From NCBI RefSeq assembly GCF_000760515.2, contig NW_013546155.1:1-26444 (forward strand): DNA of 26,444 nt, written 5' to 3'. Source of the stretch: Mitosporidium daphniae. Its lineage: Eukaryota; Microsporidia. The position numbers and the translations under genes were made by a program. Under the pieces are notes generated by a model, which worked only from the letters and a program-made list of their open reading frames with translations, did no database searches and was not told the DNA's origin. Positions within the stretch are counted from its first letter, which is position 1. Every line of letters begins with the position of its first letter. Below are positions 9,665-18,200 of this stretch, in pieces.

Positions 9665-10111
9665 TTAGAAAGATGCTGTGGAGCTTTCTGCAGGGCCCGA
9701 GCGGCATTGGCTCAATAAGTCCATGTAGAATTGACAAGAGGAGGAATCCCCTTCTTTGTTGCGGTCCATGCAGGCAAAAAGCTGTGCGAGCTGTGGCTGG
9801 CAGCTTGCTTCGATGCTTTTGAAAGGCTCTTCAGCAGGAACAGAGCTACCATTACCCATGACCATGGATGCGGCGCCACTAAGTGCCCTGCCAAGAACAT
9901 GGCCAACCGCCACGCCCGTAGCTGTTTCGGCAACGCGCGCCAGAAAGCCCTGCGCGGGCTGGGATGCCATGGCTGCAGAGGCTGCCGCAGGCTTTGGGGC
10001 TGGGACCGGTGCAGATGCTGGCCTTGCGGCCGGCGCTGATGACGATCTTGCCGACGTCGATGCGGATCTTGAGGAGGCTCTTGATTGTGCGGCAGGCTGT
10101 TTCCTTGCCAT
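9665..10111 (-). CDS. Twin-CX9C CHCH-domain protein, CHCHD2/CHCHD10/Mix17-like
   Basis: 148 residues from the ATG at 10111 (MARKQPAAQ). An in-frame ATG at 10135 would add eight residues, but the start at MARK fits the family. The N-terminus is Arg/Ser/Ala-rich, like a mitochondrial targeting region, followed by an Ala/Pro-rich linker. Next is a Gly/Ala-rich helix (TGVAVGHVLGRALSGAASMV), then a CHCH domain with two CX9C motifs (CQPQLAQLFAC and CQFYMDLLSQC). These cysteines normally form two disulfides through the Mia40 relay in the intermembrane space. The family supports respiratory complexes and cristae. The gene converges on eIF3a (51-bp spacer) and diverges from eIF2-beta. Confidence 0.9.
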   Translation of the reverse strand: MARKQPAAQSRASSRSASTSARSSSAPAARPASAPVPAPKPAAASAAMASQPAQGFLARVAETATGVAVGHVLGRALSGAASMVMGNGSSVPAEEPFKSIEASCQPQLAQLFACMDRNKEGDSSSCQFYMDLLSQCRSGPAESSTASF

Positions 10112-10187
10112 TTTAAAATCGCATTTGCATTTCAATTGTTTTGAGTAAAATTTATTTCAAATTTTTAAACCGTAAATTTCAGTTTTC
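10112..10187. promoter_or_regulatory. Short divergent promoter between CHCHD2-like and eIF2-beta genes
   Basis: Only 76 bp separate the two start codons, so both promoters and 5' leaders must lie here. The spacer is AT-rich and holds repeated AAATTT cores (TAAAATTTA, CAAATTTTTAAA, GTAAATTTCAG). Similar AAATTT motifs recur upstream of other genes in this window. Confidence 0.5.
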
Positions 10188-10922
10188 ATGGAGAGCCTCC
10201 CTGCCGATATGCGCTCCACACTGCCACCTGGTGCCGACGCAGACGTTGACGAGTTCAAGGCCTCGTTGATGTGCGCAAAGAAAAAATCAAAGCCAAAGAA
10301 GGCCATGCCTGCCGAGATGCAAGAGGACCATCTTATGTCATCGGACCCGCTTGGCCAGAAAAATACGCATGCCCCCATGGCTGCAGACGTAGCGTCGGTA
10401 GCCCAAGAGCGGGATGCAAAATATGCAAAGGTAAGCCGCACTTTAAATTTCTAGCTACTTAGCCGGATATTCACCATCCTACGCGAGCAGAATCCTGAGC
10501 TGTCAGGCGATAGGAAAAAGTATTCCATCGTCCCTCCGAGCATCCACCGTGAAGGAAACAAAAAAACCCTTTTTGCTAATCTTGCCGAGATCTGCAAGCG
10601 AATGAATCGCCCCCAGGAGCATGTGACTATGTTTCTTTTTTCTGAGCTTGGCACGACAGGCTCCACAGATGCCAAGCAACAGTTGATCATCAAGGGCCGT
10701 TTCCAACAAAAGCAGATTGAAAACGTACTCAAGCACTACATTATGGAATATGTGACATGCAAGACATGCAAGTCGCCCAATACCATCCTGAAACGGGAGC
10801 ACCGGCTCTTCTTCCAGCAGTGCGAAGCCTGTGGCTCGACGCGTTCCGTATCAGCAATCAAGACGGGCTTCAAAGCACAAACAGAAAAGCGCGCCTCGCA
10901 GCGCAACCGGGAAGCATCCTAA
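10188..10922 (+). CDS. EIF2S2: Translation initiation factor 2 subunit beta
   Basis: Exons 10188-10430 and 10455-10922 around a 24-nt intron (10431-10454) give 236 residues. The intron is required to continue RDAKYAK into [16 protein letters not shown], the conserved start of the eIF2-beta core. The core continues [42 protein letters not shown] and a C4 zinc finger (CKTC at 10758-10769, then CEAC). The protein is part of the eIF2 GTPase complex that carries initiator Met-tRNA. Compared with yeast (~285) and human (~333), the N-terminus is short. Only one lysine box (KKKSKPKK) is visible where family members usually have three that bind eIF5 and eIF2B-epsilon. An AATAAA signal follows at 10941. 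Confidence 0.95.
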
Positions 10923-10940
10923 TTAACGTATTCAGAGTCA

Positions 10941-10946
10941 AATAAA
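10941..10946 (+). promoter_or_regulatory. Poly(A) signal of eIF2-beta gene
   Basis: AATAAA begins 19 bp after the stop codon, typical of the very short 3' UTRs in this window. Confidence 0.6.
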
Positions 10947-11146
10947 TAGCGCCAATTCCAAAGATGCTGTAGCATGCAAGGGTTTAATGCATGCAAATGT
11001 AAACGGAGATCTAAGTGGAGGTGGAGCAGGTTCCACACTAAAATTTACAAATTACAATTGCGCCAGCGCGCTGTTGCCATTTACCATGGTACCACCATGA
11101 TGCAAGAGCCCAGGATGAAATGTTAGCCAAATTGCAGGAGATAATC

Positions 11147-11155
11147 TAACCCTAA
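11147..11155. promoter_or_regulatory. Telo-box-like TAACCCTAA upstream of coiled-coil gene
   Basis: TAACCCTAA lies about 60 bp before the ATG at 11216. The same nonamer or a close form precedes the genes at 2539 and 14083. It resembles telo-boxes bound by Myb-type factors such as Tbf1 in other eukaryotes; a regulatory role here is inference. Confidence 0.4.
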
Positions 11156-11215
11156 ATGTAAATTAGGTTGCAATCATTAATTTTAAAGAACAATTTGAGC
11201 CAATTCCCGCCACCA

Positions 11216-13895
11216 ATGATGATGATCCCTGCACCCACTGACCGGGACAACTCTCATTTTCTTTCTACTGCCATTGGACGTCGGGTTCCACTTGCTAAGC
11301 GAACGCCAACGCGACAGCGCCAAGCGCCAAGTGCTCTTATCAATGGCGCTGACTTGAGCTTCCTGGACGACGCTTCTTCAATTACCTCCATCGCTATGGG
11401 AGATGTGGATATGCCACCGCAGTTAACGACAGTTCCATTGCCATTTGCCGAAAAAAATATGGAAAGTGCACTGCTTTCTGACGAAGCCGAGATTTCGCTG
11501 ATCCTACCATCAGGCACAACTCCAGAGCAACCCATAACCGCTAATGGTGGCCTTCTCAAGGAGCAGGACCGGGCACTAGATGCTTCAAAGCGCGAAATTT
11601 TTGCCTTGAAGCTCAAGATCTATCACTTGGAAGAGCGATTACGTCGCTTTGCTCAGCCTGCGGAACCTTTGCACCAACAGCTTGAAACACAGAACCAAAA
11701 ACTAGATGCCCAAAGTCAAGAACTAGCTGCCCTCACTCGTCGGAACGAGTCATTGGCGATGGAAAATTCAGCACTAACCCATGAAAACTTGACGCTTACC
11801 CAAAAATTTTCTACTCTGGCTCAGGAAAGATCCGCCCTTGCCCAAGAAAAGTCGATGTTGACCAAAGAACACTCAATATTATCCAAAGAAGGGTCAAAGC
11901 TGGCAGCTGAAGGAGAAACAGCAATTCGGGCACGGGATACGGCGTTGGCAGCCTTAGAGGCAGAGCGCATTGCACATAAAGAGGCCGCTCAGCGCAACAA
12001 CCACGAAATAGAGCAACTTCGCACAGAAGTGTCCGTCCGTACGCGTGAGGCACAACATCAGCGCTTTCTAGCACAAGCAGAGATTGAGGAACTGTTGGGG
12101 AGAGCAAACGGAGCTGAGCTCAAAGCTGCCGCACTAGAACGCACGCTGGCTGAGCAACGACATGAAGCCCAGCAATTGCTGGAACGGGCCGCCGAGAAAA
12201 ATAATGCTCAAGAGGCTGAGGTCTCTCGTCTTCGTACCCAGTTACAACAGCTTTCCACCGGCCAGCAACAGGAGCTCGCCCATCTTTCTGCAGAGCTTGA
12301 AGAAGAGCGTTCTCAACGCGCGCGAACGATCGAAGAGGCGGTTAATTCACATCCAAATGTTCGACGCCAACTGAGGACTCTAGAGATAGAGCTTCAGCGC
12401 ACAAGTGGCGAGTTGGACTTCACGCGGGCACAGCTGGACCGTACTCGTACAGAGCTGCAACAGACCATTCTGGCGCATCAGCAAGAACTTACCAACGAAA
12501 AAGAAACATTGCGATCTGAGAGAGACGCCCTTCGAATGGCACAAGAATCTTTACGTGCAGAACGAGAGGTGATATGTATCCAGCGTGATGCATTTACTTC
12601 AGACAAAAGTTGCGATCGCAATCTTCTTGAGAAGCAACTTAGTGAAGCCACTCGCGCACTTGGTGATGCAGCTCGTTCTTACGCGCAAAGCGAAAGGGTT
12701 CGCGAGGAGGCATTGCGTGAACGTCGTATCGCTGAGGCTGAGGTCCAGCGTCTTAGTTCCGAATTGCACGCCATTCGTGAAGAAGCGTCGCATTTTCTGG
12801 GTGCATATTCGCGTGAGCGCTCTACAGAAAGCGCAGCTACGGCCGCCTTGACTGCTGAGCGCGACTCATTACGCGAAGAGCTTCAGGCGCTGCGCCACAG
12901 GACAGAGGCAGAAACCGCTTCATTGACTCGCTTCAAGGCAGAAACGGAAGCCGAACGTGCAAGATTGCAGAGCGGTTTTTCTGCTCAGTTGACACGATCC
13001 ATGGAAAAGCTGCGCGATTGTGAACTGGAGCTTTTGCGTGAGCGCGCGACTATTGAACGCTATGAGCGTACCATGGCCCAGGAACGCGAGCGTTTCGCCG
13101 CAGAATTACGCGCACTCCGTGCTGCCCTGGATTCCCAAGCTAAAAGTGGTGAGGATCGCCACAATCCAGCTGCTGATCACAATGGTACCACGGACTCCAG
13201 TCTTGGACCCGTCATTGATGCCATAGTTGCGGGGCTCTCACAGCGCCTGGGTGGTACCGCCATTCATGGAGAGACGGCTGTAAGCGCTGGAACTGCGGCT
13301 CACCTTGATCACTTACAGGTAGGGATTGGGATCGGCTCATTTTTAGGAAGCGCTTAAACTTGTGCGTAGCGAGAACCTCGAGCTAATGGAGCGACTCCGC
13401 GCAGCAGACCTTGCGCTCGCAGACCAGCGCATGGTGGCCAATCGTGAGCACGTCCAACTTGAAGAACTGATACTGGAGAAGCAACGGTTACAAGCACAAT
13501 TTGAAGCCCAAAAAAGCCTTCAAGTAGACCCGCCAAAACATGCATCGAATTCGCAGCTGGAGATGCAACTAGAGGCTGCCGATGCTCGTATACAGACTCT
13601 TTCACTCAAGGTGAGTCTTTTTTTTCATCTCTAGGTCGAGCAGCAAACGCGCACTATTCAGAGGCGAGAAGACCTTATTCGCAAAGCTATTTCCCGCATC
13701 GAACGGTTGCAGGCAAAACGGGAAGCTTTGGCGCACCAACTTGCGCTCTTTTTTAAAGGGGCACCAATAAAGTCATTGGGGGCCCGCCGAAACCAGCATA
13801 CCATCCCTCGTGAAGGCCATTCATTTTTAGCTCGTGAGGGTCGTTCCTTTGCCACTCTGGCACAGGGTGCCCTCGCCCGCAGCCGCCGTCTCTAG
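11216..13895 (+). CDS. Long coiled-coil protein, three exons, unrecognised
   Basis: Exons 11216-13318, 13347-13610 and 13635-13895 (introns 13319-13346, 28 nt; 13611-13634, 24 nt) give 875 residues. The frame is open further upstream to 11168 but lacks an ATG there; ATG 11216 in CCACCAATGATG is the first. The first ~120 residues are low-complexity and Ser/Thr/Pro-rich. From about residue 120 to 650 there is almost unbroken coiled coil with Gln/Glu/Arg/Leu heptads and short imperfect repeats (ALTHEN, TLTQKF, ALAQER, ALAQEK, MLTKEH). A Gly/Ala-rich break at ~655-700 precedes a second coiled coil and a basic tail (GARRNQHTIPREGHS, ending RSRRL). This architecture suits a centrosomal/spindle-pole, golgin or cytoskeletal scaffold protein; no family signature is recognisable. 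Confidence 0.8.
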
Positions 13896-13901
13896 AGCCT
13901 C

Positions 13902-13907
13902 AATAAA
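13902..13907 (+). promoter_or_regulatory. Poly(A) signal of coiled-coil gene
   Basis: AATAAA begins seven bases after the TAG stop, implying an extremely short 3' UTR. Confidence 0.6.
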
Positions 13908-13995
13908 TGGCGCTTTGTATTTACAAGTTTTATTTGCCTGGTTGCTGATATTCGTCCCATTAGATGAGAGTATTCGCAATTGTAACCTGCTATCT

Positions 13996-14072
13996 TAACC
14001 CTAATTTACCGACATCGACCCACGGCCAGTCATAAAATCTGCAGTACGAATTAAAATAGCCACAAACCCTAG
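13996..14072. promoter_or_regulatory. Two telo-box-like motifs upstream of CDC50 gene
   Basis: TAACCCTAA at 13996-14004 and AAACCCTAG at 14064-14072 lie in the 187-bp spacer before the ATG at 14083. The nearer copy is only 10 bp from the start codon. The motif is visible; its function as a transcription factor site is inferred from telo-boxes elsewhere. Confidence 0.4.
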
Positions 14073-14082
14073 CTGAGATTAA

Positions 14083-15185
14083 ATGATTGCCACTGACGAG
14101 AGCGCGCCACGATCCCGATTTGCGCGCGTGACAAATCGGCTGCTTGTCCGCAGCACCATAGTTCAGCAGAAAACATGGGCTTACAGACCGTATCTTTCGT
14201 TTCGTCTTTTCTTGCTATTGACTTTTGGTGCTGCAGCATCGCTGCTCATACCTGCTATTTTGCTCTGGATAGAACAGTCTATGGTACTACTTTGTAGTAA
14301 TTTCAGGTTTTCGAGGCAGAGCTTCGGTATACAGGATGCGGGAGCAGCTCTGAGGCTCCGGCTCCCGGAACATCACGATGCCCGACATGCAAGCTGCAGT
14401 TGCCGCTGCCGCAGGACCACCGCCGCCTCTTTCTTTATTATCGGCTAACAAACTACTACCAAAGCTCGGTACAATACGTCACCAGTATTGATCGCTCCCA
14501 GCTTCAAGGCGCTGCCCTGGGTGTCTCCGATCTTGGTGACTGCAGCCCAATAATCAAGGAAGGTAGCGTTCCATTTTATCCTTGCGGACTGATTTCGGAC
14601 TCGCGCTTCAATGACACATTTGCTGCCGATGGTCTCCCGACTGGGGTCTCTTTCACTCAAAGTGGTATTGCCTGGCCATCGGATGTAGATGCGCTCTACA
14701 GAGCCACGGCATATGGAGCAAATGCTACCCTCCCACCGCCCTCCTGGGCTCAGGCTCAAGGTAATTTATGGCCGCCATCGCCAGATTGGATCACTGGCGA
14801 TGAGCATCTGATGAATTGGATGCGTGTCTCTGCATTTCCAACTTTTCTCAAGCTTTATGGGATCATCAACGGACTTGGTGGGGATAACAGTAACCCATCC
14901 GAATTGACGCTTCTCGTTTCAGACTGCTTCCCGATTGGTAGCGCTTTTGGCGGTACAAAATCGATTTTCATCTCGTCGCAGTCGTTTTTTATCGGCGGAA
15001 AGATTTTGGCATTACCTATAATTTTTACCGCTTCTGGGACGGTTCTTCTTCTGACAGCCCTCATTATTCTGCTGCTTCATAAAAAGCGAAATCGCATGGC
15101 GACCGAGTTCGATGCATACCCCGGGGCCGCCGCAGAAACGGAAATGTTTCAAATGCTCCAGCGCATGCAAGAAGAGTCGATGTAA
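14083..15185 (+). CDS. CDC50/LEM3-family P4-ATPase (flippase) subunit
   Basis: Exons 14083-14283 and 14307-15185 around a 23-nt intron (14284-14306) give 359 residues. Splicing converts a frame ending in stops into SMVFEAELRYTGCG, joining the first membrane helix to the luminal domain. Family features in order: a cytoplasmic N-terminus with QQKTWAYRP (compare QxLxAWxP), a membrane helix (~38-62), luminal YYRLTNYYQSSVQYVTS with DRSQLQG, CGLISDSRFNDTF, paired cysteines, then a C-terminal helix (ALPIIFTASGTVLLLTALII) followed by HKKR. CDC50 proteins chaperone P4-ATPases out of the ER and are needed for aminophospholipid flipping. The luminal region has a Gly/Ser/Pro insertion near GSSSEAPAPGTS. 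The gene converges with the ABC transporter gene (91-bp spacer). Confidence 0.92.
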
Positions 15186-15237
15186 AGCAACACCCTGTAC
15201 AGTATGAATGAATGTCAAAAGTAAACGTCCAGTGTTA

Positions 15238-15243
15238 TTTATT
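15238..15243 (-). promoter_or_regulatory. Poly(A) signal of ABC transporter gene
   Basis: On the minus strand AATAAA occurs about 34 bp after the stop codon at 15277, inside the spacer shared with the convergent CDC50 gene. Confidence 0.5.
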
Positions 15244-15276
15244 GGCTGGAGAGTTGTTATCTATACGCCTTGTCAG

Positions 15277-18200
15277 TCAGGCCTCGCCTGGATCTCCGCC
15301 GAGTAAAGCGGCAACATGCTGATACTCGGCTTGGCCAAGTTCCCTGACGAGCTGGGTGAAAAGAGAGTCTGGATTTTTAAACAGCGAGCGAGGCGTGTCC
15401 AGTTCCGCAATGAACCCATCTTGCAGCACCATGATCCGATCGTAATCCAGGATGGAGAGCAGCCGATGTGCAATTGTGATCACGGTAACAGGATGCTCAA
15501 TGATATCAAATGGAGAAAGGTTAGGGTTCGATTGGTCTATGCGTGCCAAAGTTGGAACCGAAACACGGCGGATGGTCTCCTGGATGAGCGTATCGAGAGC
15601 CTTGTCAACATTGGAGGTTGCCTCATCCAGCACCAAAATGCGCGAGTTTTTAAGTAGTGCCCGGGTAAGGCAAAGTAACTGAGACTGTCCCTGCGATAGC
15701 ATTGCCGAGCCCTCTCTGAGTATGGTGTCCAGACTGGGTGGCACCAGTGTTGCTCGCAAATGAGGACCAATGGCACATGCCTCTAGCATCGCCCATATCC
15801 GTTCATCGGAATAGCAGTTTAGTGGATCGAGATTGAAACGCAAGGTGCGTCCATAGAAGATCACCGGATCTTGGGGAATAATGGCTAAGCGTTGGCGAAT
15901 CATGGAGCCTGGAATGCACGAGATGTCAACGTTATCAATCTTAATACAGCCTTCCGAAACCGGTATTAGTCCAAAGAGGGCCTGCACTAGTGTACTTTTT
16001 CCAGACCCTGTGCGGCCGATGATGGCCAGGCGTTCGCCAGGCCTCACTTCAAAGTTAATGTCACAAAGCACAGGACGTCCGCCGTCCGGAAGATATGAGA
16101 GCGTGACATTTGAAAACTCAACGGCGCCTTCATATGGCCAGTGATCATTTTGAAACAGCGGGGATGAATGTGGCTGAACGGCATTTTTATGAAGGACAAA
16201 TGAAGTGGCCCCGAAGGATAAACCTGGGGGCAAGGTGGTTGGAAGTGGATATGATGGCATCTCTTTGACGGAAGCTCTAGATTCATCCCCAAGCTCATAG
16301 AGACGTCTGAAACTGCACAGGGCGATTTCGAGATCGGCAAATGAAACTATAGAAGTGTATAATGACTTGGCCAGCATCATCAATTGATGTATGACAAGAC
16401 CGGCTAGGGCGGGTGAAATACCTTCATATACACAGAAAAACGTCGTTGCAGCCACGCTTAAATTTGCTACAAGCTCAAAGCGGAGTGACGCCCACGACCT
16501 CAACGAGGCCAAAAGAAGCGTCGGCGCAACTAGCCAGTCACTTGCAGCAAAATTTTTCTCCATGAAAAGCTCCTGTACGGATGGCAAACCCATATTGAGC
16601 GGCATAATTACTTTTGGACACATCAAGGCTTGTATGTCTAGTTGATTGTCCTTGCTTGGGAAACTTCGGGAACGGATGAGCGGGAGACCGCCCAAAGTAT
16701 CTCGAACCTGCCCCAAATATGCTGAACGGGCATGCGAGCACAGGCGCTCCAAGTCCAGCATTGGTCGGTGGTAGAGACGCAAAAGCGTCCAGTTAGCCAG
16801 CAACAAAAAGACAGGCAGAAAAAACGCCATCCATGGAGACATGGTAAATGCCACCAATACCAGAACAGAAAACACAGCGCAAGCCTTTCCTAAAAGATCA
16901 CGCCCCGCATCGAGGATGTCAAAATCTGAACATTCAGTATCTTTGGTAAGCCGGTTCATCAAAAACCCGAATGGGAATTTGTCGATGAACGCGAGAGGAG
17001 TCATCATAAGAATGCCTGAAAAAGCGTCGCGGTATGTGGAACGAGCCGCATTCCAAGCACCTACTGACACCAAAAGGGTAAAGAAAGCTGTTGAAGTGAC
17101 AAAGGCAAATGCCATCGCCCAGATCATCCATCTATCCTTAAGACTGCTTTCGCCAATCTGAGCAAGCATTCTCTCTGTGGAAATTCTGGAGAAATTTACC
17201 AGCACTAAGAAGAAAAGGGTCAATACAAATAGAACCCATCCAAAACGATCGAGAAAGCGTACATAAATTGACAGGGGAAGTGAACTAATAGAGGGAATTT
17301 TCTCTTCGTCAAATTCACTTTTATCTTCTTTTAGGGGGAAACGGTGCCCTTTTCGTGGGCCTTCTTCAAAGGTTTCAAGCTCTCGGAGCTCATCAGCAAA
17401 AATGGACTCCGTTTCTTGGATTGGGGCCTCCATGAAGGGTTCTTTAGGTGTTTCCGGGTCTTGCGGCCGGCAAGTAATCGACTCAAGAGAGTGGATTGTT
17501 TTCATCGAGCTGATTGCGAATGATGTATGCGGGCAATCGGTTGAAATTCTTGCTGTATTTCCCGCTTGAGGCTGCTGGATATTTTCGTTGGCCAAAAGTA
17601 AAGGAATTCTATTGGGCATCCTCTCTGCATGAGAAGCGAACCATTCTTCTGGCGGACCCTGCCACTTGATGCGCCCTTTATCCATGCAGACGATCCAGTC
17701 ACAGCTATCCGGCCTAATTAGGTGAAGCGCATGCGTAGAAATTATCTTTGTCTTCCCATTATTAAGCGTGGAGCTCTTAACAATGGCATTTTCCCAGACA
17801 ATTTTGGCCACTTTAGCGTCCAGTGCAGAGACGGGATCATCCAGTAGCAAGATCTCTGCATTTGAATATAGAGCCCTTGCAAGTGAAATCCTTTGCCGCT
17901 GACCGCCAGAAAGGGCAGATGTGGCCCCTCCAATCTCAACCAGGTCTCCCAATGGAAAGCTTTTAATGTCTTCGCGAAGCTGGCAAGCTGATAGGATGGC
18001 CCCGTAACGAGAGGAGTTGAATTTACACCCAAAAAGAATATTTTCTCTCAGAGAGCCATGGCTAATCCAGGGTTGCTGCGGAGAATATCCGAAAGTATTG
18101 CGGTCCATCAGTGATGGAGATATGTGAAGGCTTCCGCTGACAATGTTAATTTCGCCCAAAATAGCCTGAAGAAGAGATGATTTTCCAGAGCCAACAGGCC

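Noticed and set aside
9756-10148. 130-codon plus-strand open frame
   Set aside because: It is antisense to the CHCHD2-like gene; its Ala/Gly-rich composition mirrors the GC-rich minus-strand coding sequence, and the minus frame has the twin CX9C domain.
11254-11616. 120-codon minus-strand open frame
   Set aside because: It is antisense to the N-terminus of the spliced coiled-coil gene and has no family features.
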